Made by a program: the position numbers and the translations under genes. DNA of 64,000 nucleotides from Nesterenkonia pannonica. Its GTDB lineage: Bacteria; Actinomycetota; Actinomycetes; Actinomycetales; Micrococcaceae. The DNA is taken from assembly GCF_019575955.1 (NCBI RefSeq), contig NZ_CP080575.1, positions 1,116,001 to 1,180,000 of the forward strand, read 5' to 3'. Shown here piece after piece: positions 1-10,265 of this stretch. How positions within the stretch are numbered: the stretch's first letter is position 1; every line of letters begins with the position of its first letter. The notes under the pieces are model-generated. The model was not told where the DNA came from. It ran no database searches and worked only from the letters and a program-made list of their open reading frames with translations.

Positions 1-653
1 GCGAAGGCATCCTCGTCGACCGGGCCTTCCTCGACAACAGGCGGCACGAGGCGGTGGAGCTGGCAACGATGTCTGACTTCGGCGGTCTTGCTCCGAAGCA
101 TCTCGTGGAGAATGCCCTGGCAGCCGGGGCTTTGGCCCGGGCGGCCGGAGTCTCCCGGAAGCAGTGCGTGCCGGCATCCGCTCCTACGAGGCGGCGGACC
201 ACCGCATCCAGCCTGTCGCCCGTCAGAACGACATCCTGTGGATCAACGACTCCAAGGCGACAAACCCCCATGCCGCTCAGGCGTCCTGGTCTCCTTTCCC
301 GCATCGTCTGGATTGCAGGCGGTCTGCCCAAGGGCGTCGACTACGACCCGCTCGTGCAGGCCGCTGCGGACCGTCTTCAGCATGTGATTCTGCTGGGACG
401 AGATCCTTCCCCGCTTGCCGAGAGCCTTGCGCGACACGCGCCGCAGGTGCCGGTCACGTCAGGGTTCGACGGCGAAGATGGTCACGACGCAATGGAGGCG
501 GCCGTGCGTGCCGCACAGCGGATCGCCCAGCCCGGGCAGACAGTGCTGCTGAGCCCTGCTGCAGCGTCCATGGACCAGTTCGCCTCCTACATCGCACGCG
601 GAGAAGCCTTTGTGCGGGCCGTAGCGGCAGTGATCGAGCAGGACGACGACTAG
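1..653 (+). CDS. murD: UDP-N-acetylmuramoylalanine--D-glutamate ligase, C-terminal part
   Basis: This is the C-terminal half of MurD, which adds D-Glu to UDP-MurNAc-L-Ala in the cytoplasm. The gene is cut by the window edge. The recognisable motif is NDSKATNPHA, the conserved MurD segment that binds the amino acid and nucleotide. It is followed by WIAGGLPKG and VLLSPAAASMDQF, the typical C-terminal domain sequence. Reading starts at base 3. One G appears lost near 160 (CGGGAA read as CGGAA) and one C each near 285 and 300, so the protein is spread over two frames. It ends with TAG at 651-653, and ftsW follows 19 bases later, as in other actinobacterial dcw clusters. Confidence 0.9.
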   Translation, partial: EGILVDRAFLDNRRHEAVELATMSDFGGLAPKHLVENALAAGALARAAGVSRKQCVPASAPTRRRTTASSLSPVRTTSCGSTTPRRQTPMPLRRPGLLSRIVWIAGGLPKGVDYDPLVQAAADRLQHVILLGRDPSPLAESLARHAPQVPVTSGFDGEDGHDAMEAAVRAAQRIAQPGQTVLLSPAAASMDQFASYIARGEAFVRAVAAVIEQDDD

Positions 654-672
654 CCCGACAGGAGGGGCCGAG

Positions 673-2018
673 ATGAGCACCACTGCACGCCCCGGCCTCT
701 CCGTGGTCGAGGACGACGAAGACCACGTGTCCGACGGCTCCATGCCGGCCGTGCATGGCGCGCGGACAGAGACAATCGCCGCCGCGAACGGGTCCGCGGC
801 ATCTGGCAGTTCTTCGAAGGCGGGAACCCCTATACCAACTACTGGCTGGTCCTGGGGGCCACCGTCGCGCTGGCCGCCATAGGGCTGACCATGGTCCTGT
901 CCTCCACATCGGTCGACGCCGACGGCAACTCCTTCACCACCTTCACGCGGCAGGCATCATGGGCAGGGCTGGGCGTCATCGGCATGCTTCTGATGACCCT
1001 GGTGCCTACGCGGTGGCTCGGAGGCATCGGGTGGGTCATGATGATCGCCTCAGGCGTGATGCTGTGCCTGGTTGCCTTCACTCCGCTGGGCTCCACGGCC
1101 GGAGGCTCCACCAACTGGCTGGAGATCGGGCCGGTGCGAGGCCAGCCCTCAGAAGTCGCCAAGCTGGCCCTGATTCTGTGGGGCGCCTCTGTGCTCGCCA
1201 AAAGGGACGGCTCGTCGAGCGGTTCACCCACTGGATGATGCCCTTCGTGGCGCCCGGCGCGCTCACCGTGCTGGTGCTCGTGCTGGCGGGCGGCGACCTG
1301 GGCACCAGCATCGTGATCACGATGATCGTAGGCACGCTGCTCTTCGCAGCCGGGGTCAAGATGCGATACTTCCTCTTCGCATCCGGACTCGCAGCGGCAG
1401 CGGGCGCTCTCCTGATGTGGATGACTCCCTACCGCATGATGCGCGTCTACGCCTGGCTGGGCATGAACTGCGATCACCCCACAGAGCCCTGCCACCAGAC
1501 CCAGCAGGGCTTCTACGCTCTGGCCTCCGGCGGCTTCTGGGGTCGGATTGGGCCAATCGCGTCAGAAGTGGGCGTACATTCCTGAGGTGGAGAACGACTT
1601 CATCTTCACGATCATCGGTGAAGAGCTGGGCCTTCTGGGCACAGTGCTCGTCCTGGGGCTCTTCATGACCCTCGTCGTGGGAATCTTCAGAATCGCCTCA
1701 GCCTCCAAGGACCACTTCGTGCGACTGGTGTGCATCGGCATCGCCGCGTGGCTCGTCGGACAGGCGTTCGTCAATATCTCCATGGTCACCGGTCTGATCC
1801 CGGTGGTCGGGGTGCCGCTGCCCTTCATCTCCTACGGAGGCTCAGCGCTGACGATGGCGATGCTGGGAATAGGCGTCGTGCTGAACTTCGCCCGGCGGCA
1901 GCGCCTGGAGGCGATGAAGCCCCGAGGCAGAAGCCGAGGGGCCAAAAAGCTAAGGGCACTACACTGTCATCGCCGAGGGCCTGAGGCGGCTTTCGATCCC
2001 GTGCACCTCCAGACCTGA
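673..2018 (+). CDS. ftsW: Lipid II polymerase FtsW (SEDS family)
   Basis: FtsW is the septal peptidoglycan glycosyltransferase of the SEDS family, a multi-spanning membrane protein of the divisome. Seen here are successive hydrophobic segments, the conserved loop PEVENDFIFTIIGEELGLLG near 1580-1640, and FISYGGSAL before the last helix. The ATG at 673 follows AGGAGGGG. An N-terminal cytoplasmic tail of about 45 residues precedes the first helix. Frame changes occur near 760, near 1205 (AAAAA read as AAAA) and near 1545 (GGGGG read as GGGG). The C-terminal end is uncertain, 1984 in one frame or 2018 in another. The neighbours murD and murG support the call. Confidence 0.9.
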
Positions 2019-2053
2019 AACGCTGACATATTCCACAGGAGCCAGAGACACTC

Positions 2054-3179
2054 ATGCGTGATCCCTCGATCGTGCTTGCTTAAGCGGCGGGACCGCTGGG
2101 CACATCAGCCCTATGCTCGCCATTGCGGAAGCACTCGGACGCCTGGCCCCGAGTCCCGCTGCACCATCATCGGTACCCCGGACGGCCTGGAGACTCGACT
2201 GGTGCCCCGAGCCGGGTACCCGCTGCGCACCATCGACAAGGTGCCCATGCCCCGCCGTCCCGGCCGCGACGCGCTGCGGTTCCCCGGGCGATTTCGCAGG
2301 GCCGTGGAGGAGTCAAGCGCATCCTGACCGAGGAGAGCGCCGCAGCAGTCCTCGGTGTGGGCGGATACGTCTGCACCCCCGTCTACGTGGCGGCGCGGCG
2401 GCTCGGCATCCCCGTCGTCATCCACGAGGCGAACGCCCGCCCGGGCTTGGCCAACAGGGTGGGCGCACGCGGGGCGCACTTCGTCGGATCAGCCTTCGAG
2501 GACACGCCCCTGAGGTCGAGCCAGTGGGTCGGCATGCCGATGAGCCGAGAGATCTCGGAGATGGGGCGCATGGACTCCTCTCAGGCGGCGGCTGCTCGCG
2601 CTGAGGCTCGCGAAGAGCTGGGACTCGATCCGGAGCGGACCACCATGGTGGTCACCGGGGGCTCCTCCGGGGCTCTGAATCTCAACAGGGCGATCGCCTC
2701 CCGCTCTGCCGCAGCTGCTGGACACCGGGGCGCAGGTGCTTCACCTCACCGGCAGGGACAAAGCGGTGACGGACGAGGCCGGAAGGCCCCTGAGCGCGGA
2801 CGGATACGTCCAGCGCGAGTATCTCGAAGGCATGCACCGGGCCTACGCAGCGGCCGACCTGATGGTCGCCCGCGCCGGAGCCGCGACGGTGTGCGAGGCT
2901 GCCGCCGTGGGAGTGCCCGCAGTCTTCGTGCCGCTCCCCATCGGCAACGGGGAGCAGGAGCTGAACGCCCGCGGCCTCGTCGACGCAGGGGTGCTCTTCT
3001 GGTGAAGGACGAACACTTCACACAGCCGTGGATCATGCGCAACATTCGGCCGCTGCTCATCTGACCCGCGTCTGCTTCTGACGATGCGGGAGCACGCGGC
3101 CGCCAGAGGCATCACCGACGCGGACGAGCGGATGGCACAGGCTGCGCTCTCAGCTGCCGGAGCCGAGGCCCCGGCATGA
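2054..3179 (+). CDS. murG: UDP-GlcNAc:lipid I transferase MurG
   Basis: MurG makes lipid II from lipid I at the inner face of the membrane. The start ATG at 2054 opens with MRDPSIVLA and should continue into the family motif GGGTAGH. At that point the sequence has GCTTAAGC (2078-2085), which creates a false TAA. With GCCGGC the motif is restored. Later segments [30 protein letters not shown] and [12 protein letters not shown] are typical. The C-terminal nucleotide-sugar site reads [23 protein letters not shown]. Further frame changes are near 2145, 2310, 2705, 3000 and 3065. Its stop overlaps the murC start as ATGA at 3176-3179. Confidence 0.9.
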
Positions 3180-4596
3180 GTTCGCTGAGCCAGCTGGGAC
3201 GTGTTCACTTTCTGGGCATGGCAGGCGTCGGGGTATCCGCCATCGCTCGTCTGATGCTCGCCGAGGGTGTGCCGGTCTCCGGCACCGACGGCAGGACCTC
3301 CCGTGCTGAGGGAGTTCCGCGACGCCGGGGTGCCCGTTCGTGTGGGCTACGCCGAGGACAACATCCGCTCGGTGGAGGAGGAGACCGGCACCACCATCGA
3401 CACCGTTGTTGCGTCCTCGGTGGCCAAAGTAAGCCGCAACGTCGAGTACGACGCCGCAGCGGCTGCAGGCAAACGCATGCTCCACCGCTCAGAGGGCTGG
3501 CCGCGTGCATGTCCGCCAAACGCGGCATCGCCGTCGCGGGCACTCACGGCAAGACGACCACCTCGTCCATGACCGCAGTGATGCTCAGCGCAGCGGGCTG
3601 GAGCCCAGCTTCGCCATCGGAGCGACCGTCTCCGGCTTCGGGACGAACGCGCAGGCAGGGGCCGGTCAGTGGTTCGTCGCCGAGGCCGACGAGTCGGACG
3701 GAACGCTGGTCAACTACTGTCCCGAGATCGCCATCGTCACCAACGTCGAACCCGATCACCTGGACCACTACGCAAGCGCCGAGGAGTTCGAGCAGGTCTT
3801 CGTCACGTTCGTGGGAACATCCTTCCAGGGGCGCCCTGGTGCTCTGCGCGGATGACGACGGTGCCCGCAGCCTCGGACGCAAGGTCGCCGGGGACTGGAG
3901 TCGAAGGGCGGCTCCGTGCTCACCTACGGGTTCGCCGCCGATCGCCGGCCTTCGGCTGAGCGACCACAGCGACGGAGCGGACGGACAGCGATTCACCCTC
4001 AGCTGCCACGATGAGACCGCTCAGGTGGTGCTGGCCGCCCCAGGGAGGCACAACGCGCTCAACGCTGCTGCGGCAGTGGGCGCAGGCCTGTGCGCGGGCA
4101 TGGCGCTGAGCGACGCCGCAGAGGCGGTCAGCTCGTTCGTAAGCAGCTCCCGACGCTTTGAGAAGCGCGGAGAGATCGCCGGGATACGCGTCATCGACGA
4201 CTACGCCCACCATCCGACGGAGCTGGCGGCGGTCCTCTCGGCAGCCCGCAGCGCGGTCGGAGTAAGCGCGGTCCACGCGATCTTCCAGCCGCACCTGTTC
4301 ACCCGTACCGAGGCTTTTGCGAAGGAATTCGGCGAGGAGCTGCGCAGGGCGGACACCGCTGCCGTGCTGGAGATCTACCCGGCCCGCGAAGAGCCCATCG
4401 AGGAGTCACCGCGGAGCTCCTGGGACACCCCGTGCTGCAGCGGCAGGCGGCTGTCGACCAGGCGGTCAGGGCTGCGCAGCCAGGCGACATCATCCTCACG
4501 CTGGGCGCCGGTGACGTCACGGAGCTCGGAGACGACATCGTCGAGGGTCTCAGGCAGGCACGGCCTGCAGAAGGCGGAGCCGTCGATGGTCCCTGA
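3176..4596 (+). CDS. murC: UDP-N-acetylmuramate--L-alanine ligase
   Basis: MurC adds the first L-Ala to UDP-MurNAc. Visible motifs are VHFLGMAGVGVSAIARLML at the start, the ATP loop GTHGKTTTSSM near 3540, AEADESDGT near 3680, and HPTELAAV followed by FQPHLFTRT near 4210-4300. Three in-frame GTAAGC sites (3429, 4139, 4262) each give Val-Ser where Ala-Gly is expected, for example in FxGxxRRFE before the RRFEKRG motif. Single-base losses occur near 3295, 3490, 3600, 3830, 3900 and 4400. The ATG overlaps the murG stop, and the end overlaps the likely ftsQ start, so the three genes look translationally coupled. Confidence 0.9.
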
Positions 4597-5382
4597 GGAG
4601 GCACCTCCTCGGAGGACACCTTCCAGGAGCACGATGATTCGCCTCTGACCTTCCCCGAGCCCGAGAACGTAGGGCGGAGACGGCACCGGCGCCGCGCTGC
4701 GGCCGCCCTGGCCTTAGCCCTGGGACTCCTCGGGATCGCCGTGGCCGTCGTCTGGTTCTCCCCGCTGCTGGCCCTGCGCCATGTTGAGCTGGAAGGATCC
4801 GGCCTGGTCTCAGAGGCCCGCGTCGAAGAGCTTCTGTCGGACCTGCACGGCAAGCCCCTGCCTCAGATCGGAGCCGACGATGTGGCCCAGCGGCTCAGCC
4901 AGGAGAATGCAGTCGACGAGGTCCGGACGCGGGCGGAGCTGCCCGACACGCTCCATGTAGAGATCACGGAGCACCCGCCCGTCGCACAGGTGACCGGAGA
5001 CGACGGAGTGGAGCTCTACAGCGAGCACGGTGAGGTCATCCGTGGGGCCGACGACCCCGAGGCTCTCGACGACGACAGCTACGCGGTGCCGGAGATCTCC
5101 TCCCAGGCCGCGCTCCAGGACGAGCGGGTCTTCGAATCGGTGGTCCAGGTCCTGGGAGAGCTTCCCGAAAGCGCCCGCGCGGAGCTCGAGTCCGCATCGG
5201 CGGAGACCATCGATTCTGTGACCCTGGAGCTTTCCGACGGGCGCACGATCCTCTGGGGCGGCGCCGATCAGGGGCCTGCCAAGGCAGAGGTGCTCGAAGC
5301 GGTGCTGATGAGCGAGGACGAGGCTCTGACCGAGGCTGAGACGATAGACATCTCCACACCGAGCACCCCCGTGACTCGCTGA
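4586..5382 (+). CDS. ftsQ: Cell division protein FtsQ
   Basis: FtsQ is a bitopic divisome protein with a POTRA domain outside the membrane. Seen here are a basic stretch (GRRRHRRRAA), one hydrophobic segment at 4699-4755, and then the POTRA-type start LRHVELEGSGLVSEARVEELL. The extracellular beta domain follows (DTLHVEITEHPPVAQV). No ATG lies in the main frame between the murC stop and the membrane segment. I therefore place the start at ATG 4586, overlapping the murC end, with one frame change near 4610. From about 4615 to the TGA at 5382 the frame is unbroken. The low-complexity acidic tail is ordinary for the family. Confidence 0.82.
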
Positions 5383-5500
5383 GCCGCGACCAGGACACGC
5401 TAAGGTTCATGTCCGGGTGCAAAGTGGCGGTTGCCCGTAGCCTGGCAGAGAAGAAAAATGGCAGTCAGTCTGGGCTCCGAGAGATTTAAGGACGTACAAC

Positions 5501-6722
5501 GTGGCAGCACCCAACAACTACCTGGCCGTGATCAAGGTCGTCGGCATCGGCGGCGGTGGAGTCAACGCCGTTAACCGCATGATCGAGGTGGGCCTGCGCG
5601 GCGTGGAGTTCATCGCCATCAATACGGACGCTCAGGCGCTGCTGATGTCGGACGCCGACGTCAAGCTGGACGTGGGGCGCGAGCTGACCCGCGGCCTCGG
5701 CGCAGGAGCCAACCCGGATGTGGGCCGTCAGGCCGCTGAGGATCACGCTGAGGAGATCGAAGAGGTGATCCGCGGTGCGGACATGGTCTTCGTCACTGCT
5801 TAAGCGAAGGCGGCGGCACGGGCACCGGCGGAGCCCCGTCGTGGCTCGCATCGCTCGTTCCTGGGCGCCCTGACCATCGGGTGGTCACCCGACCCTTCAC
5901 CTTCGAGGGCCGTCGCCGCGCCACATCTGCCGAGACCGGCATCGAAGCGCTCCGGGACGAAGTGGACACCCTCATCGTCATTCCCAACGACCGGCTGCTC
6001 TCGATCAGCGACAAGAACGTCTCCGTTCTCGACGCGTTCCGATCAGCTGACCAGGTCCTTCTCTCCGGCGTGCAGGGGATCACCGATCTCATCACCACAC
6101 CCGGTCTGATCAACCTCGACTTCGCCGACGTGAAGTCAGTGATGCAGGGAGCCGGATCAGCGCTCATGGGCATCGGATCGGCCAATGGCGAGGACCGTGC
6201 CGTCAAGGCCGCGGAGCTCGCTATCGCATCCCCTCTGCTGGAGGCCAGCATCGATGGTGCGCACGGTGTGCTCCTCTCCATTCAGGGCGGGTCCGACCTC
6301 GGACTGTTCGAGATCAACGAAGCCGCGCGTCTGGTCCAGGAGGTCGCGCACCCTGAGGCGAACATCATCTTCGGCGCAGTCATCGACGATGCGCTCGGCG
6401 ACGAGGCGCGGGTGACCGTCATCGCGGCAGGCTTCGACCAGCCCGACGTGACGTCAAGCCTGCGGCGCCGCAGCCTGTGCACCAGTCCTCTCAGCGTTCG
6501 TCCCCGCAGTACGGCTCGCCTGTGGCGCCCGTGGCGGGTGCGACAGCCGGCGGCTACGCAGCGTCGGCAGCCTCGCAGGACACAGCGCCTACACCGCGCC
6601 CCGACGCAGCCCAGCAGCGTGGACACAAGTCCTCGGAGGAGGAGCAGCTTCCCGAGGTTCTCGAGTCCGACTACACCGGAAAGAGCGACGACGAACTCGA
6701 CGTTCCCGACTTCCTGAAGTAG
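5501..6722 (+). CDS. ftsZ: Cell division GTPase FtsZ
   Basis: FtsZ is the tubulin-like GTPase that forms the Z ring. It starts at GTG 5501, 8 bases after AAGGA. The N-terminal part has [15 protein letters not shown]. The GTP-binding signature expected as GEGGGTGTG is disrupted at 5798-5805, where GCTTAAGC replaces an Ala-Gly codon pair and adds a TAA. Bases are also missing near 5835 and 5880 and around 6465. The rest is intact: [35 protein letters not shown] and the C-terminal conserved peptide [10 protein letters not shown]. Because ftsZ is essential, these breaks are best read as sequence errors. Confidence 0.93.
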
Positions 6723-6726
6723 AAGA

Positions 6727-7415
6727 GTGTTCTACTGGCGCGGGGAGCACGAGGGCGTTCAGCTCGGCTTCACGTCGGCCGAAGTAAGCAATCTGGCTGC
6801 GCACGTCGGCTCGGCGGACGCTGCCCGTCGAAACCGAGTTGCCCTCGAGAGGGTGACAGGCTCTCTGCGCTTCCTGAATCAGACCCACTCTGCTGACGTG
6901 CACGACGCCCTGGAGCCGACGGACAGTCCGCCCTCGGGTGACGCGTGGGTGTGCGAAGACGGCAGCGTCTCGCTGGCTGTGGCTGTGGCCGACTGCCTGC
7001 CTGTGCTGCTGGTGGGCGGCGGCCCACGAGGCCCCGTCACAGCGGCGGCGCATGCCGGTCGGAGCGGCCTGATGGCAGGTGTCCTGGAGAACACGGTGCG
7101 CGCCATGCGCCAGCGCCGGGCGCAGAGCATACGAGCGTGGATCGGGCCGGGTGCCTGCGGCAGCTGCTATGAGGTGCCCCAGGAGATGGTGAACGATCTT
7201 GCCTCGCACCGACCGGGCCTTGCCTCCCTCACACGGTGGGGGACGCCCGCACTGGACCTGCGCGCGCACGCGCCGCACTCCTTGAGGAGCAGTCAGTCGA
7301 TGTGCACGATGTGGGAGGGTGCACCATCGAAGAGGCTCGACTCTTCTCCCACCGCGCCGCGCAGAGCTGGGGCGCCCCTGAGGGCAGGCTCGCCGGGGTC
7401 GTGTGGAAGCCATGA
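6727..7415 (+). CDS. pgeF: Peptidoglycan editing factor PgeF / YfiH (multicopper polyphenol oxidase-like)
   Basis: The YfiH/PgeF family is a purine nucleoside phosphorylase/polyphenol-oxidase fold linked to correcting muropeptide side chains. It is usually found beside ftsZ in actinobacteria. The metal-site motifs are visible: NQTHSADVH, a DC pair in VADCLPVLLV, AAHAGRSGL and WIGPGACGSCYEVP. It starts at GTG 6727, four bases after ftsZ. At 6784 GTAAGC gives EVSNLAAHVG where the family has a Gly before NL (GNLALHVG), which GCCGGC would supply. A frame change near 7270 otherwise fuses it to the next gene. The stop TGA 7413-7415 overlaps the yggS ATG. Confidence 0.85.
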
Positions 7416-8168
7416 GCGACCCCGCAGCCAGGAGCTCTCGAAGGGCCTCGCCGCGGTGAACCGCCGCATCGATGCGGCGGTCGCCTCAGCCGGACGCAGC
7501 GTCGCTCCCGAGCTCATCGTGGTGACCAAATACTTTCCGGCCGAGGACGCAGTGCGGCTCGTTCGGCTGGGCGCAGCGCAGCTGGGCGAGAACAAGGACC
7601 AGGAGGCGGCCGCCAAGGCGAAGCAGGTCGCTGAGCAGCTGGAGAATGAGTCGCCCAGGTGGCACTTCATCGGCCAGCTGCAGTCCAACAAGGCCAAGTC
7701 CGTGGCCCGATATGCCCATGCAGTCCACTCGGTCGACCGCGGCAAGCTGGTCGCACCGCTGAGCAGGGGTCCTGGCCGCGCTGGAGAGCGGTGAGCGGAC
7801 AGGCAGCCTTCAATGCCTCATCCAGGTCGATCTTCGCCGGTCGGCGCCGGACGACGGCCGCGGCGGCACCGCACCCGATGCTGTGCTGGGCCTCGCGGAG
7901 CCTCATCGCCGAGGCTGAGGGCCTGGAACTGGGCGGACTGATGGCTGTGGCCCCGCTCGAGGAGAGCCCGCTGCAGGCCTTTGAGAGGCTGGCCGAGCTG
8001 TCGCAGCGCCTCCAGGAGGAGCATCCGACGGCCGCTGCCATTTCGGCAGGCATGAGCCAGGACCTCGAAGAAGCGATCCAGTGCGGGGCGACACACCTGA
8101 GAATCGGCCGCGATGTGTTGGGAGAGCGTCCAGCCCCGGTAAGGTCATCTTCACCGACACGTGAATAA
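7412..8168 (+). CDS. YggS family PLP-binding protein (PLPBP, B6 homeostasis)
   Basis: This small PLP-binding barrel protein keeps vitamin B6 and amino/keto-acid pools balanced and is conserved in the actinobacterial division cluster. The pyridoxal-binding lysine lies in [39 protein letters not shown] and the C-terminal signature [25 protein letters not shown] are both clear. The ATG at 7412 overlaps the pgeF stop. Frame changes are near 7435, 7770 and 7850. The exact C-terminus is uncertain because a further frame change near 8140 would shorten it. sepF follows about 50 bases downstream. Confidence 0.85.
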
Positions 8169-8220
8169 GACACTTCGTCTGAAGACCGATGCCACTCTCA
8201 ACCTTCCCCAGGAGAACCCC

Positions 8221-8873
8221 ATGGCTGGTGCTTTCAAGAAGACCATGATCTACCTCGGCCTAGCCGACGGTGACGACTATGCTGAGGACAGCTTCGGCAG
8301 CGAGGACCGTTCCCCTCGCTCGCAGCAGTCCTCCGCCGCGGAGCGTCCCGCAGAAACCAGGCAGCCCGCCGCTGCCGCACCAGCGCCCAGCGCGGCCCAC
8401 CGTCGCGAGGCGGTGTCCGCCGAGAGCGCCCGCGACAATGTCGTCTCGCTCTCGGAGCGCCAGCCCGCTGGTCAGATGGAGCACCACACCGGCTCCTACA
8501 ACTCCACCAACCTGGCCGTGGACCCCGACTACCGTGCGCCGGTGACCCCCATCAAGCGTGCCCCCTCTTCCCGGGACGAGAGCGAACCCATGCGAAAGAT
8601 CACTACTGTTCACCCCCGCTCCTACAACGACGCGAAGGTCATCGGTGAGTCCTTCCGCGAGGACATTCCCGTGATCATGAACGTCACGGAGATGGGCGAG
8701 GCTGAGGCTAAGCGCCTGGTGGACTTCGCAGCGGGCCTCGTCTTCGGCCTGGGCGGTTCGATCGAACGGGTCACGAACAAAGTCTTCCTGCTGACTCGAA
8801 GAATGTCGAGATTCTCGCCGAGGAGCAGGCAGCGCTGGCCGAGCCGGATGCCCAGTTCTTCAACCAGTCCTGA
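8221..8873 (+). CDS. sepF: Cell division protein SepF
   Basis: SepF is the membrane-tethering partner of FtsZ in Gram-positive bacteria. The start is ATG 8221 after AGGAGAA. The N-terminal [14 protein letters not shown] is the amphipathic helix that binds membrane. A disordered Ala/Pro/Ser-rich linker follows, to about residue 120. The SepF core then begins: [38 protein letters not shown] and [21 protein letters not shown]. One base is lost near 8800, after which the reading continues as [16 protein letters not shown] and stops at TGA 8871-8873. Position between yggS and yggT is standard. Confidence 0.92.
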
Positions 8874-8909
8874 TTCGGTCCAGGGTCAAAGGCGGTAGGC
8901 TTCCCTCCG

Positions 8910-9197
8910 ATGGATCTGATACTTGCTTCGCTGTGGCTGCTGCTGGGCGTCTACCAATTGGCGCTGATTGTGCGCATCATCTTCGATATGTCGCAGCAGT
9001 TTGCTCGACAGTGGCGTCCCAAGGGCCCGTGGCTCATGCTGGCCGTCGGAACGTACGCCGTCACCGACCCGCCCATTCGCTGGCTGCGGTCGAAGATCCC
9101 GCCTCTCCAGCTCGGAGGGATCGCCCTGGACATGGCCTTCATCATCGTGTTCTTCGCGGTGATCGTCCTTCAGGGGATCCTGATCTCGTTCGCGTGA
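8910..9197 (+). CDS. YggT family membrane protein
   Basis: A 95-residue protein with an unbroken frame and two hydrophobic segments, residues about 3-25 and 70-93. The YggT-family loop between them has TDPPIRWLRSKIPP and LQLGGIALDMAF. YggT proteins sit beside sepF and divIVA and are thought to take part in envelope or division functions, but their molecular role is not known. A strong hairpin terminator overlaps the end, so the cell-division operon may pause here before divIVA. Confidence 0.88.
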   Translation: MDLILASLWLLLGVYQLALIVRIIFDMSQQFARQWRPKGPWLMLAVGTYAVTDPPIRWLRSKIPPLQLGGIALDMAFIIVFFAVIVLQGILISFA

Positions 9198-9198
9198 A

Positions 9199-9232
9199 AA
9201 AACTGCCGGTCGGCGCTCTGACCGGCAGTTTT
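9199..9232 (+). terminator. Intrinsic terminator after yggT
   Basis: A perfect 13-base inverted repeat, AAAACTGCCGGTC (9199-9211) and GACCGGCAGTTTT (9220-9232), has an 8-base loop, and the right arm ends in a T run. It lies two bases beyond the yggT stop, so it is well placed to end the upstream transcript. The A/T ends make it potentially active in both directions. Confidence 0.85.
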
Positions 9233-9378
9233 CGCGTGGCAGAGCTTCAACCTTTGAAACCCGGACTTGAAGGTTCGGGTCGAGGGCCTGACGCCGGTCT
9301 GGGTATTCTTTCGTCCAACGTGCTTTTGATGTCCCGTTCCGAAGCTCTGCCAGCCACTGATTACGAGGTGACTTGAGA

Positions 9379-10244
9379 ATGGCTCTCACTCCCGAAGATC
9401 TCCTGAACAAGGAGTTCCCGGAGACAAAATTCCGTCCCGGCTACGACAAGGACGAGGTGGATGACTTCCTTGACGAAATTGTCGTCGAGTGGCGCCGCCT
9501 GATCCAGGAGAATGAGGACCTCGCGGCGAGGAACGAGTCCCTCCAGGAGCAGCTGGACAACGATCCGCGGCACGTCGAGCCGGACAGCCTCAGCGATGCA
9601 GGCCTGTCAGGCTACGCAGGCACCGACAGCGAGATGACGGGCACCCTTCCCGCCCAGGACGAGTCGGGACCTCAGGCAGACCCCAGCGTCACGGCCTACC
9701 CGGACTACGAGCTCGGCACTCGCCCCGCTCAGGAGCGGTAGGCCCCTTCGACGCCCGTCGAGGATCAGGCGAATTCTGCGGCCGGGGTTCTCGCCATGGC
9801 GCAGAAGCTGCACGATCAGTACGTCTCCGAAGGTGAGGAGACACGCGCCGCCTACATCGCTGAGGGCGAGCAGACCCGCGATGCCTACATCGCCGAGGGC
9901 GAGAGCAAGCGGGCTGAGCTGATAAGCGACGGTGAGAGCACCAAGGAGCAGCTGGTCAGCGAGGGCACGTCGAAGCGGGACGAGCTGGTGAACGAGGGCG
10001 AAACCAGGCGCACAGAGATCCTGACTGACGCTGAGACGCGCGCTGAGAACATGATCGAGGAGGCTGAGCTCACCTCGACACGCACGCTCAATGCGTTGGA
10101 GCGGAAGAAATCTGACCTGGAGAGCCGCGTCACCGAGCTCACCGGCTTCGAGCGGGACTACCGCGCACGTCTCAGGACTACATCGAGAGTCAGCTCAATG
10201 ACCTCAACTCAAAGGGCTCCATCGAGAAGGAAGCCTCCAACTGA
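9379..10244 (+). CDS. divIVA: DivIVA/Wag31 polar growth scaffold
   Basis: DivIVA (Wag31) marks poles and septa in actinobacteria and organises apical wall growth. The N-terminal DivIVA domain is clear: MALTPEDLLNKEFPETKF, then GYDKDEVDDFLDEIVVEWRRL. The ATG at 9379 is preferred to the TTG at 9373, because family members begin MALTPEDL. An in-frame TAG at 9739 sits inside GTAGGC (9738-9743). Reading GCCGGC there gives ERPAPST and an open frame. The central coiled coil is made of seven 11-residue repeats (about 9826-10056). A frame change near 10165 leads to the tail ESQLNDLNSKGSIEKE and TGA 10242. Confidence 0.9.
9826..10056 (+). repeat. Seven 11-residue (33-base) tandem repeats in divIVA
   Basis: The encoded repeats read EGEETRAAYIA, EGEQTRDAYIA, EGESKRAELIS, DGESTKEQLVS, EGTSKRDELVN, EGETRRTEILT and DAETRAENMIE. 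The pattern is an acidic-Gly-Glu start, a basic residue at position 6 and an aliphatic residue at positions 9-10. An 11-residue (hendecad) period predicts a straight or right-handed coiled coil. The first two copies are nearly identical in DNA too, which points to recent duplication. Confidence 0.75.
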
Positions 10245-10265
10245 CGGACGCGTAGACTGGTGGAG

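Noticed and set aside
8711-8719. GCTAAGC in sepF as another altered GCCGGC site
   Set aside because: It encodes Ala-Lys in AEAKRLVDF, which is the normal SepF sequence, so this occurrence is natural.
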